This document shows positions 43,056 to 51,753 of a DNA stretch of 64,000 nt, one piece after another. The stretch covers positions 32,243-96,242 of the forward strand of contig NZ_SRLD01000021.1 of assembly GCF_004745955.1 (NCBI RefSeq), written 5' to 3'. Every line of letters starts with the position of its first letter. Within the stretch, counting starts at the first letter, position 1. Under the pieces are notes generated by a model that was not told the DNA's origin, did not search any database, and saw only the letters and a list, made by a program, of their open reading frames with translations. Source of the DNA: Hymenobacter elongatus. Its GTDB lineage: Bacteria; Bacteroidota; Bacteroidia; Cytophagales; Hymenobacteraceae. The position numbers and the translations under genes were made by a program.

Positions 43056-43658
43056 TCACGCATACGCCGGGCGCACGTAGCAGTACGGCCAGTCCAGCCA
43101 ACGGCCCTGCTTGCCGGCCCGTTCCGCGTTGTGGCGCACGTAGTCGATGAGGCGAAGCAGCTCGGCGGGGTCATCTACGGCGTAGTCGTAGCTGCCGGTT
43201 TGCCAGAAGTCGGCCTCCGGCGGCAGAGTGGTGCGCAGCAAGCGGCGGCTTTGGGCGGCCGTGCGCTGGTGCAGCAGCTGCAGGGATTTGTAGAGCGAAA
43301 CGCCGCTCCCGGCCGGCAGGTGCAGCACGGCGTGTACGTGGTTGGGCAGCAGCGCGAAGCCCAGCACCCGAAACCCCAGCTCTTCCAGCAGCATCAGCTC
43401 CCCGGCCACAACTTCGGCTATCTTCTCCTTCTCCAGAAACGTGGGGCCCACGCTGGCCGCATCCAGCAAAGCGTCGAAGCCGGCGAAGAAAACCTTCTCG
43501 GCGCGGCGCAGCGCGGCCTGGTACGCGGCCGCGTCGGTCAGCTGCCGGGCCGTTTCCTGGGCCTCCTGCCGCTGCCGGTGCAGCGCCCGAAAAGCCCGCG
43601 CCGGCACCGAACCGGCCAGGCGGAAGGTGGTAAACAGCGTTTCGCCGGGTGGCAGCAT
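43056..43658 (-). CDS. REP-associated tyrosine transposase (RAYT), Y1/HUH type
   Basis: A 200-residue protein of the Y1_Tnp fold. The HUH metal motif is His107-Val-His109 in LLPNHVHAVLHLP. The N-terminal strand LFTTFRLAGSVPARA matches the FRLAGSLP start of this subgroup. A later helix carries FWQTGSYDYAVDDPAELLRLIDYVRHNAERAG, containing candidate nucleophilic tyrosines. RAYT proteins in other bacteria bind and cut adjacent REP palindromes, and a class A palindrome sits 28 bases past the stop codon. Length and motifs look intact, so it may be active. There is no companion accessory gene and no IS ends, as expected for a domesticated RAYT. Confidence 0.85.
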   Translation of the reverse strand: MLPPGETLFTTFRLAGSVPARAFRALHRQRQEAQETARQLTDAAAYQAALRRAEKVFFAGFDALLDAASVGPTFLEKEKIAEVVAGELMLLEELGFRVLGFALLPNHVHAVLHLPAGSGVSLYKSLQLLHQRTAAQSRRLLRTTLPPEADFWQTGSYDYAVDDPAELLRLIDYVRHNAERAGKQGRWLDWPYCYVRPAYA

Positions 43659-43702
43659 ACTCTCAATCCCTATTGCAAGTTGAGTCTTAAAGTATCCTGG
43701 GC

Positions 43703-46700
43703 TTACTCCAAGCCGGCATCGCTAGTATCTATAGCAAGCTGCGCAATACTTTCTGTTACTGGAAACGCCACGTATCGGCGGCTTTCCGTGTGGCGGCTTG
43801 GCAAGATTATAGTGCTTACGGGCTGAATGCCGTGCTGGGCCAGCGTCTCTAATAAGTCCTGTGTCGAGGCTTCCCGCCACCGCACCCAGGCGGAGGCAAA
43901 ACACCGCCAGAATTGCCAGCCGGCCCGTTCCAGTACCCGTTGCCGCCGTAGATCATCCATCCAGCGGTCGGGGCCGTGATACCGGTCGCCGTCGCACTCC
44001 ACAGCCAGTCGCTGATCGTTTTCGCCCTCCACCACCAGATCAATCCGGTAGTGGCCTACGCGCACCTGGGGCTGCACGCGGTAGCCACGCTCTGTAAGCA
44101 TGTCATACACCTCCTGCTCAAACGGTGACTCGCACAACTCCCGCAGGTTGCTGACCCGCTGGTCATCCTGCAGATAAGGGGAAATAAAATGGGCCAGCAG
44201 TCCCCGCCGCAGCTGGTCTGCGGCACTCAGTTCTTCTGGCTCTATACTACGAACCAGATACATCCGATTGCGGGCCCGCGAGGCAGCCACGTTGAACCTG
44301 CGTCGGTCCTCCGTTTGGGCCAGCGCAGTAGCCTGCCCAGCCGACACTACCATCGACAGAAACATAATATCCCGCTCCTTGCCTTGAAACGTGTGCGCGT
44401 TGCCGCAGGCCAACTGGTGGCGCAACATGGTTTCCAGCCCAATTTCCTTTTCCAGCATTTCCCAGATCAGCTTCGCCTGCTTATCTGCCAGCAACGAAAC
44501 CACCCCAATGGTGCGGCTGGCCATGGCCGGGTCGGCCGTTAGCTTCCGAATTTCTTCGACGATAAAGCGGGCTTCGGCCGGGTTCACGTCACCCTGCCGA
44601 GCTCCATCCGCCACCAGTACATCCACCAGCGGCGGGTCCAGCCGCTCAGAGGATTTAGGCAAACGCAGGGGTTTCAGACTGTGGTCATAAAATTCCCTTT
44701 TTGAGTATTCAATAATTGGTCCTGCGCATCGAAAATGTTCTTGTAAGGGAATAGTGGAATCGGAAAAGACTACCTGAAATAACTGATAGATGGAGTGGCT
44801 GGGCGAAAGCTGGGGCCGGTATAGGGCGGGCTGCGAGCCCAGAAAGCGGCTCATCAGATCATTTTCCTTCTCTAGGGTAAGGCCACTGCGGCCCGGGCCC
44901 ACTTGCTTGTCATCGCCCACGATGAGCATTTTTCGGGCCCGAAGCAGGGCTGGTAGCGCCAGTAGATTCGATTGAGATGCCTCATCCACAATCACCAGAT
45001 CAAAGGCCCCCAATTCGGCCGGTAATGATTCGGATACCCGGTAGTGGGGCATGATCCAGCACGGAATGGCGGCGTTGGCCACTAGCGCGGCCTGCCGGGC
45101 AAAGTGCTGGTACTGGCTTGCACTTTTGCCCTTCGCTTTCCCAATACTAACAATGGCATTGCGGTAGGCCTGTAGCGCACTGCGCACATTGGGGGTAGCA
45201 TTAAGGGCTAACTGCAGCCACGTCTTCTGGTTAATGATTTCCTGGTATGTGCGGGCTAAGCAAGCTTCAACCTCTAGGCGGTCAGCAGCCAGACGCTTGA
45301 GTTCAGCCCGGTGATCCAGGGTTTCCAGGTGCCCCACCAGCCGCCGCAGCCGCCACCGGAAGCACCAGTCATGGGGCAGCAGTTCATCCGTGAGCCCGGA
45401 GACAGGTTCCTGCTGCAATCGGTCGGCCCATACTGGTGCCCCCGAGGCGACTATATGCTCCGTCACGGTGGTTACTGTAGTCAGCGCCCATTGAAGTGCC
45501 TGTACGCGGCGCAATTCCTGCGTCAGCGCGGCCCACCGGACCTGCACATCAGCGTCAGCTAGTACAGGATTGCCAAGGTCGTTTTCCACAAACTGCCGGA
45601 TAGCCTTGCTAATGGGACCAGTAGTATCGCGCACTACTTGCTGATACAGTTCGCGCACCGCCCAGGCACTTTCCAGCTGAATACGAACCTGGTGGAGCAG
45701 TAGCAGACGCTCGGCTTCGGCTAGTGTAGCGGGCAGACAAGCTGCCGTAGTAGCGGGAGGCCAGTCTGGAAGCAGCGCTTGCAGCGTGTCATTCAAGTCG
45801 GCTTCGGCTAGTTTGGTAGCACGCAACAGTTCATATTCTTCGAACAATTGATATGCCTCGGTGGCCTCTGCCAGGGCCGATGTCGAAACCAGCGCCGGCA
45901 TTCCGAGCTCCGGAGCCAGGGAATTCCAGCGCGTGGCCAGCTCCCCCAGCAACTGTATTACTCGCAGATAGTCGGCCACGTAGCCCCAGTCGGCAGCCGT
46001 AGCCGGAATACTCCCCAGCACGCTGATTTCGGCCAATCGCTGCTTCTGCGCACTTTTGCCAAACCAGCCCGCCATTCCAAAGGGGCGCTGCCCTTGCCCC
46101 AGGGTATCAATTGCCGTAACCAGCTCGGCATCCAGTTCCAGAGCAGCAGGGATGCTCACTGGCCGGCGCAAAAACTGCTGTCGGGCTGCCAGCGCGGTTC
46201 GCAGTTCGGTGCCCAATTCCTCCAGCATGGCAACCAAAGCGCCGGCGTGTTTTTCCAGCACCACGCCGGGCTGATTCTGAACCCACGATAAGCCGGCTAC
46301 TTTCTGCTGCTGCTCCCGCACCATCATCACCGCAGCTAGGGCTGTTAGCAACTGATCTGGCGCATTGGGCAGTACGGCCAGCAGCGGCAGTTGGCCGAGA
46401 GCCACGGCTTTCTGTAGCTCCGTGGAGCGACTGAGTTGCTGATGCGTAAGTAGCATCTGCTGGGAATCGGGCAGAGAATCCACCGTCGGCAATTGAGCGA
46501 GGCGATACGACAGATCGGAACCGAGCAAACGGCGAGCATCGCGCAACGCTGCTATATCATCTTCTTCGAAATGCGGACAATGCACCGCACTAACTCCCAA
46601 TAGATCCGGTAACCAACCGGCCAACGCTTCGTGCTGCACCACTTCCTGCGCCACGTCCCGGGGTTCGAGCTGTTCGCCGTCCAGCACCACCAGCTGCAGG

Positions 46701-48295
46701 TTTTGCTGTCCCCATTCAGCAGTGAGCCGGTCAATGTGAGCCAGCCGGGCATGGTAGCCATCCAATTGGGTGGCAAGCCGGGCGATAGTGCGAGCGGTGA
46801 CGGCAGGGTCGAGGCGCTGCACTTCCTCGGCAATGCGCCCGATAGCATGGTCGAATTGCTGCATCCCCTCCCGCTCACTGGTGAGCAGGCTGATAGCTAA
46901 TGGCCGCACCGATTCGGGCAGCTTATCGCGCAGCACAGCCAGAGCAGGATCCTTCATGGAGGTGACCAGCACCCGCCTCCCCAAAGCCAAGTAGTGGCAG
47001 ATGATGTTGGCTATGGTGTGGGTTTTGCCGGTGCCGGGCGGCCCCTGTACCACCACGCCCGGCGCGTGTTCCAGCATCTGCACGATGCGCACCTGCTGCT
47101 CGTTGAAAGGCAACGGAAAATACAGCTCCTGCGGCGTAGTACCGCTGGCATCATCACTGCCGTCTACCAACGACAACCCACGAAAAGGCGGCAGCGGGCG
47201 GTCAGTATGGTAGGCGGCGGGCTCGCGCACCATTGCAGCTATGGCCGCCGGCAAGCCCTGTGGCAGCTGTTCCACCTGTTCGCGCAGAGCTTCCAGATCC
47301 TGCAAAAACGTATTGTTGCTGCGCGGGCGGGCGTACAAAGCCCAGGTATCAGCTATCTGAAGGCCGGAGCTGGCGGTAGGTAGCAAGTGGGCCTGGCTAC
47401 CGCTTTCTGCGGCTAAATAATGGCCCTTTTCATCTAATAAGGCCGCAGCCAGCTTGAGGACAGCTTGATAGGTAGAAGGATCAAAGGGCGACAGATAAGG
47501 GCTTTCGGCGAGCAGCGGGCGGCTACTCTGCTCCAGTGCCGCTACGCCTGCTACGTCGTGGGCCGCATACACATCCACTTCCAGACGGCTCACCATGTCG
47601 CGCGGCCGAATTTCCAGCGCCATAGTCTTGGGGTGCAAGGTAAGCTCCACCAGTCGTGTGAGTAAGGGATGACGCACATCGGTAGTAGCTAATTTCCAGA
47701 CAGCTATACCCACACCCCAAACCAACTCCAGTGGTGCCTCTGTCAGCCCGCCATCCAGTTGCTGCTTCAACGCATATAGACTGGAGTACCACGCTATGGT
47801 ACGCCGACGCTGGGTTTCCTCCAGTGCCCACGGCTGCCAGTACTGACGCACATACTGGCGCAGGCTCTCGGATAGAGCCGGTAGTTGAGACAATGCATCT
47901 ATATCTACAGAAGCCAATGGATCATATCCCTCTTCTTCAGCAGCGCCTTCCGGCAGTAAGCCAAGTCGCTGTAGGGTATGAGCCGGTACTACCTGCCGCA
48001 ACAGTGGTGGCCGACCAGGGTCGTTGGTAAGATCTGTGAGCGTGGCCAAGAGCTCGTTGGAAATTGACGGAGCCGGCTGCTCCCGAAGCCTCTCCACTCG
48101 CAGCCATACAGCATCATCCTCGCTCCCAACAACCGCAGAATTTAACCGAATGCCAGGTAGCCCAAGCAGTTGAGCAGCCAATGCGCAAAAGCCAGAATGC
48201 CGGGTTATATCAGCAACAGGAACCGTCCGTAGCCATACACTTTCTTTGGTATAGGACAGCAATGCCACTAACCGCTCCTGCTCTATTGATAACAT
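43703..48295 (-). CDS. Large SF1 helicase with C-terminal MTES_1575/Vsr-like nuclease domain
   Basis: A 1530-residue protein. Residues 1 to about 400 are a divergent N-terminal region. Walker A is GPPGTGKTHTIANII at about residue 418. A long helical insert carries coiled-coil-like segments (about 500-1050). Motif II is DLVIVDEASQSNLLALPALL near 1103, followed by MLIVGDDKQVGP and FRCAGPIIEYS. Motif VI is NVAASRARNRMYLVRS (about 1345). The C-terminal domain (about 1375-1480) has PFEQEVYDMLTERGYRV, then RIDLVVEG and LAVECDGDRYHG, the D...ExD core of PD-(D/E)XK/Vsr-like nucleases. Helicase-nuclease fusions of this plan occur in single-gene antiphage systems. ATG 48295 (MLSIEQERLVALLSY) is preferred to 48337. 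Confidence 0.88.
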   Translation of the reverse strand: MLSIEQERLVALLSYTKESVWLRTVPVADITRHSGFCALAAQLLGLPGIRLNSAVVGSEDDAVWLRVERLREQPAPSISNELLATLTDLTNDPGRPPLLRQVVPAHTLQRLGLLPEGAAEEEGYDPLASVDIDALSQLPALSESLRQYVRQYWQPWALEETQRRRTIAWYSSLYALKQQLDGGLTEAPLELVWGVGIAVWKLATTDVRHPLLTRLVELTLHPKTMALEIRPRDMVSRLEVDVYAAHDVAGVAALEQSSRPLLAESPYLSPFDPSTYQAVLKLAAALLDEKGHYLAAESGSQAHLLPTASSGLQIADTWALYARPRSNNTFLQDLEALREQVEQLPQGLPAAIAAMVREPAAYHTDRPLPPFRGLSLVDGSDDASGTTPQELYFPLPFNEQQVRIVQMLEHAPGVVVQGPPGTGKTHTIANIICHYLALGRRVLVTSMKDPALAVLRDKLPESVRPLAISLLTSEREGMQQFDHAIGRIAEEVQRLDPAVTARTIARLATQLDGYHARLAHIDRLTAEWGQQNLQLVVLDGEQLEPRDVAQEVVQHEALAGWLPDLLGVSAVHCPHFEEDDIAALRDARRLLGSDLSYRLAQLPTVDSLPDSQQMLLTHQQLSRSTELQKAVALGQLPLLAVLPNAPDQLLTALAAVMMVREQQQKVAGLSWVQNQPGVVLEKHAGALVAMLEELGTELRTALAARQQFLRRPVSIPAALELDAELVTAIDTLGQGQRPFGMAGWFGKSAQKQRLAEISVLGSIPATAADWGYVADYLRVIQLLGELATRWNSLAPELGMPALVSTSALAEATEAYQLFEEYELLRATKLAEADLNDTLQALLPDWPPATTAACLPATLAEAERLLLLHQVRIQLESAWAVRELYQQVVRDTTGPISKAIRQFVENDLGNPVLADADVQVRWAALTQELRRVQALQWALTTVTTVTEHIVASGAPVWADRLQQEPVSGLTDELLPHDWCFRWRLRRLVGHLETLDHRAELKRLAADRLEVEACLARTYQEIINQKTWLQLALNATPNVRSALQAYRNAIVSIGKAKGKSASQYQHFARQAALVANAAIPCWIMPHYRVSESLPAELGAFDLVIVDEASQSNLLALPALLRARKMLIVGDDKQVGPGRSGLTLEKENDLMSRFLGSQPALYRPQLSPSHSIYQLFQVVFSDSTIPLQEHFRCAGPIIEYSKREFYDHSLKPLRLPKSSERLDPPLVDVLVADGARQGDVNPAEARFIVEEIRKLTADPAMASRTIGVVSLLADKQAKLIWEMLEKEIGLETMLRHQLACGNAHTFQGKERDIMFLSMVVSAGQATALAQTEDRRRFNVAASRARNRMYLVRSIEPEELSAADQLRRGLLAHFISPYLQDDQRVSNLRELCESPFEQEVYDMLTERGYRVQPQVRVGHYRIDLVVEGENDQRLAVECDGDRYHGPDRWMDDLRRQRVLERAGWQFWRCFASAWVRWREASTQDLLETLAQHGIQPVSTIILPSRHTESRRYVAFPVTESIAQLAIDTSDAGLE

Positions 48296-48374
48296 CAGAT
48301 AGGTTAATATCAAGCACTTAAAGCGCCATATTGTCACGCCTTGGACAGTCGCGGCAATATGGCGCTGGCCTAGT

Positions 48375-50138
48375 CTACCGAATCACTGGCGGCCGGTTGT
48401 TGGCCGTGAGACCGGCGTTAAGCTTGCTGTGCTTGTAGCCGTAATTGAAGTACAGCGCCAGCCCAATCACCAGCCAGCCAAAAAACAGCAGCCAGTTGTT
48501 CACGCCCAGCTGGGTCATCAGATACAGGTTGGTGAGCAGCCCCAGCGTGGGCAGCAACGACAGGTTGCGGCGGAAGGAGGCGATGCTGAGGTAGATGCAG
48601 AAGCCGAAGAATACCAGCATCGGAATGTAGTGCTTGAAGGCCTCGTAGCCCCCGGCGCCGGTTACGGTGCGGCCCATTTCGTTCACGCCCTCACGATTGT
48701 AGGCAAACAGCAGCCCGATGCCGATCAGCATGATAAGCGGCACCAGGAACTTGCCGTTGATGTAAGGAACCTTGAAGCGGGCCTCGGAAGTACCCTGCGG
48801 ATCAATCACCAGAATGCCGCCGCAGACCAGGGCGAAGGCAAACAGGGTTCCGATGCTGGTCAGGTCAATAACGAGGTCCATGTTCAGAAACAGCGCCGGT
48901 ACGCCCACGAAAAAGCCCGTGACGATGGTACTGAACGAGGGCGTGTGAAACTTGGGGTGCACCTTGCCGAAGATCGGGGGCAGCAGCCCGTCGCGGCTCA
49001 TGCTCATCCAGATACGGGGCTGGCCGATCTGGAACACCAGCAGCACCGAGGTCATGGCAAACACGGCCGACACGGCCACCACGCCCGCCAGCTGGGGCAG
49101 ACCCACTTTCTGGAACACAAACGCCAGCGGGTCGCCCACGCCCAGCTCCTTGTACGAGACCATGCCGGTGAGCACCAGGGTGATGATGACGTAGAGCACG
49201 GTGCAGATAATCAGGGCGTAGATCATGGCCCGGGGCAGGTCGCGCTGGGGGTTTTTGCACTCCTCGGCGGTGGTCGAAATAGCGTCGAAGCCGATGTAGG
49301 CGAAGAATACCGCCGACACGCCCTTGAGCACGCCGGCCACGCCGTTGGGCGCAAACGGGCTCCAGTTGGCCGGATTGATATAAAACACGCCCACCGCAAT
49401 AACCACGGCCACCACAATCAGCTTGAGCAGCACGAGCAGGTTGGAAGCCGTTTTGGACTCCTTGATGCCCACGTAGACCACGGCCGTGATGAGCACCGTA
49501 ATCATAAACGCGGGCAGGTCGCAGACCAGGCGAAAGTTGCCGAACAGCACCGGAGCCAAATTCCAGGCCTTGTAGGCTTCCAGCGTGGCCGGGGCCACGT
49601 CGGCCAGCGGCTGGTTGGCCTGCATCAGGGCCAGCACTTCATTGTAGCCCTTGTAGGCACTCTGGGTGCCCATCGTGAGCCAGATGGGAATGTGCAGGCC
49701 GATGCCATCCATAAGCCCGGTGAAGTAATCGGACCAAGAAATGGCCACCACGATGTTGCCCACGGCATATTCCATGATCAGGGCCCAGCCGATAATCCAG
49801 GCCGTGAGCTCGCCGAAGGAAGCGTAGGCGTAGGTATAGGCCGAGCCGCTGATGGGAATGGTAGCCGCAAACTGGGCGTAGCACAAGGCCGAAAACGCGC
49901 AGGCAATGGCGGTGAAGATGAACAGCAGCGACACGGCCGGGCCGCCGTCGTGGCTGGCGTTGCCGATGGTGCTGAAGATACCGGCCCCGATGACGGCGGC
50001 AATACCCAGGGCCGTCAGGTCCCGGACGGTAAGGTTGCGTTCTAAGCCGCCGTGGGCGTGCAGTTCGGCGTCGGCGGGTGGGTTTTGGAGAATAGCGCCG
50101 ATGTCCTTACGGCGAAACAGACTGGAGAAAGAACTCAT
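48375..50138 (-). CDS. APC-family amino acid permease (CAT/YfnA type)
   Basis: A 587-residue, 12-plus-helix transporter. The N-terminal hydrophilic segment is followed by VRDLTALGIAAVIGAGIFSTIG, the APC helix-1 motif GxGIF. FAATIPISGSAYTYAYASFGELTAWIIGWALIMEY and FFAYIGFDAISTTAEECKNPQRDLPRAMI are typical of cationic amino-acid transporter-like members. ATG 50138 is chosen over 50174. The exact substrate is unknown. A long (510-base) intergenic region with a repeat element separates it from the next gene. Confidence 0.92.
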   Translation of the reverse strand: MSSFSSLFRRKDIGAILQNPPADAELHAHGGLERNLTVRDLTALGIAAVIGAGIFSTIGNASHDGGPAVSLLFIFTAIACAFSALCYAQFAATIPISGSAYTYAYASFGELTAWIIGWALIMEYAVGNIVVAISWSDYFTGLMDGIGLHIPIWLTMGTQSAYKGYNEVLALMQANQPLADVAPATLEAYKAWNLAPVLFGNFRLVCDLPAFMITVLITAVVYVGIKESKTASNLLVLLKLIVVAVVIAVGVFYINPANWSPFAPNGVAGVLKGVSAVFFAYIGFDAISTTAEECKNPQRDLPRAMIYALIICTVLYVIITLVLTGMVSYKELGVGDPLAFVFQKVGLPQLAGVVAVSAVFAMTSVLLVFQIGQPRIWMSMSRDGLLPPIFGKVHPKFHTPSFSTIVTGFFVGVPALFLNMDLVIDLTSIGTLFAFALVCGGILVIDPQGTSEARFKVPYINGKFLVPLIMLIGIGLLFAYNREGVNEMGRTVTGAGGYEAFKHYIPMLVFFGFCIYLSIASFRRNLSLLPTLGLLTNLYLMTQLGVNNWLLFFGWLVIGLALYFNYGYKHSKLNAGLTANNRPPVIR

Positions 50139-50271
50139 TCGGGTTAGAGAGGGAGCGAGAGGAATTGGGGCCAAAAGATAAAGAATATTGCGGCGAGGCC
50201 GTAGGCAGAGGTAATAAAACCAGTGGTGAGGCGGCTTTGAGTCCTCAACTTAGCTGCGCAATAGGCCTTCC
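50139..50271. other. Upstream region of the permease gene, no clear element
   Basis: Likely holds the permease promoter, but no exact -7 box is seen. This is the left part of the 510-base gap to 50649. A repeat element follows at 50272, and the rest (50420-50648) shows nothing beyond a short TCGAAGC-like fragment near 50470. Confidence 0.4.
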
Positions 50272-50419
50272 TAGAGCCAATTTCAGGTTGGTGTACACGG
50301 CCGTTCTGGTGGTCACCTCACCCTCTGCCCCCCTCTCCGAAAAGGAGAGGGGACACCGGACAGGCTTCTGACGGGTGGCTCGTTGAACGGCCATGTACAC
50401 CAACCTGAAATCTGCTCTA
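50272..50419. mobile_element. MITE-like inverted-repeat element
   Basis: A 148-base element with TAGAGC/GCTCTA ends. The left arm (TTTCAGGTTGGTGTACACGG from 50281) pairs with the right arm (…CATGTACACCAACCTGAAA to 50410) at 25 of 26 positions, and the flanks extend the match with a few mismatches. The centre carries CCCTCTCCGAAAAGGAGAGG, a second short palindrome. There is no coding frame. Confidence 0.6.
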
Positions 50420-50648
50420 AGCTCTGTGGCTGCCCTGTGACTAGTCCTGCGCCACTAACGCTCTTCGACGCTTATCGAAGCATCCTCACTGCCATACGTC
50501 GTATTCATGGGTAATCCGTAACCGAACCGGCAAAAGCACGCGGAGAACAGTGCTCCAGGAGGCAGCCAACAGGATTTACCGCCATTCGAAAGAACAGTGG
50601 CAGCCACGGCAGCAAACCTTTTGCCCCCCAAAGTCCTTTCTCCAGGGT

Positions 50649-51746
50649 ATGAAAACCCTGTTGCTCTCCTCCCTGCTGCTTTTCCTGACGACGGCCTGCG
50701 CCCTAAAACCGACCAACAAGCATGATGTATTTCAGGAGCGCGCTCAGCTTCCTCAGGAAGAAGCGCCGCACGTACGCAACTCTCTGGAGTGGTGGTACTT
50801 CACGGGCCACCTGAAAGATAAAGCTACCGGCGAAACGTTCGGGGTGGAGTACGTTTTCTTTCATTTCAACCCCACCGGCAAAAAGGACTGGCAAATGGTC
50901 AACTTTGCCATCACCGACCCGCAGCAGAAGCAATTCCGCTATGATTACCAACTCGAAAAGCTGCCCCAGCTGCTGGCCCCTACTCTGCCGCTAAACCTGC
51001 TGGTAGAGAAAAAAGCGCAGCAATGGACCCTGACCGGGCAGGAAGGCAGCTACCACCTTCAGGCCCGCATGGCTGCCCACGCCGGCCACGCCATCAACCT
51101 GATTACCACGCCCGCCAAGCCTATTTTGCTCCACGGCGGCACCGGCTACGAGCAGTATGGCCCCGTGGCCAAAGCTGGCTACTACAGCTACTCCCGCCTG
51201 GCCACGGCTGGCACGCTCGAAATAGGTGGTAAAGTGCGGCAGGTGGAAGGCGAGCTGTGGTATGACCGCCAGTGGAACTGCAACTCCGTGATGGCCAAAG
51301 ACACGGGCTGGGACTGGCTCAGCATTCAGCTCGACGAGCCCCGGGAGGAAATTATGGCCTACCAGCTCCACAACAAGCTTACCGGCGAGAGCATCGGGGG
51401 CGGCTCGCACCTATCGGCCCAAAATCAGAATACGCATCTTGCCGCCGCCGATTTCCAGCTCGAAGCCCTCGACTATTGGGTCAGCCCCCGCTCCCGGCAG
51501 CGCTACCCCATCAAGTGGCGCTTGCGCATCCCCAGTCAGGGCTACGACTTGCTCATCGAGCCCGTCATTCCCAACCAGGAGCTGAGTCTGCGCCTGTTCA
51601 AAGCCATTAATCTGCACTACTGGGAGGGCATGTGCCGGGTAACCGGCACCCACAACGGCAAGCCCGTGACGGGCAATAGCTACGTGGAAATAACCAACCG
51701 GAGCGAGGTTAAAACGCCCAAGAAGGACGTAGCCGCCCAGCCGTAA
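50649..51746 (+). CDS. CrtC/AttH-like lipocalin-fold lipoprotein
   Basis: 365 residues: a lipoprotein signal (MKTLLLSSLLLFLTTAC, Cys17), then the tandem lipocalin fold of the hydroxyneurosporene-synthase/AttH family. Conserved blocks are NSLEWWYFTGHLKDK, GELWYDRQWN near the middle, and HYWEGMCRVTGTHNGKPVTGNSYVEI at the end, which is highly typical. Relatives include carotenoid 1,2-hydratase CrtC. The lipoprotein form is usually annotated as a predicted secreted hydrolase with unknown substrate. No carotenoid genes are adjacent, so hydratase activity should not be assumed. Confidence 0.85.
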   Translation: MKTLLLSSLLLFLTTACALKPTNKHDVFQERAQLPQEEAPHVRNSLEWWYFTGHLKDKATGETFGVEYVFFHFNPTGKKDWQMVNFAITDPQQKQFRYDYQLEKLPQLLAPTLPLNLLVEKKAQQWTLTGQEGSYHLQARMAAHAGHAINLITTPAKPILLHGGTGYEQYGPVAKAGYYSYSRLATAGTLEIGGKVRQVEGELWYDRQWNCNSVMAKDTGWDWLSIQLDEPREEIMAYQLHNKLTGESIGGGSHLSAQNQNTHLAAADFQLEALDYWVSPRSRQRYPIKWRLRIPSQGYDLLIEPVIPNQELSLRLFKAINLHYWEGMCRVTGTHNGKPVTGNSYVEITNRSEVKTPKKDVAAQP

Positions 51747-51753
51747 GGGCCGT

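Noticed and set aside
48429..50045. 538-codon His/Gln-rich frame opposite the permease
   Set aside because: It is a long shadow of a GC-rich membrane protein gene. Its composition is abnormal and no domain is seen.
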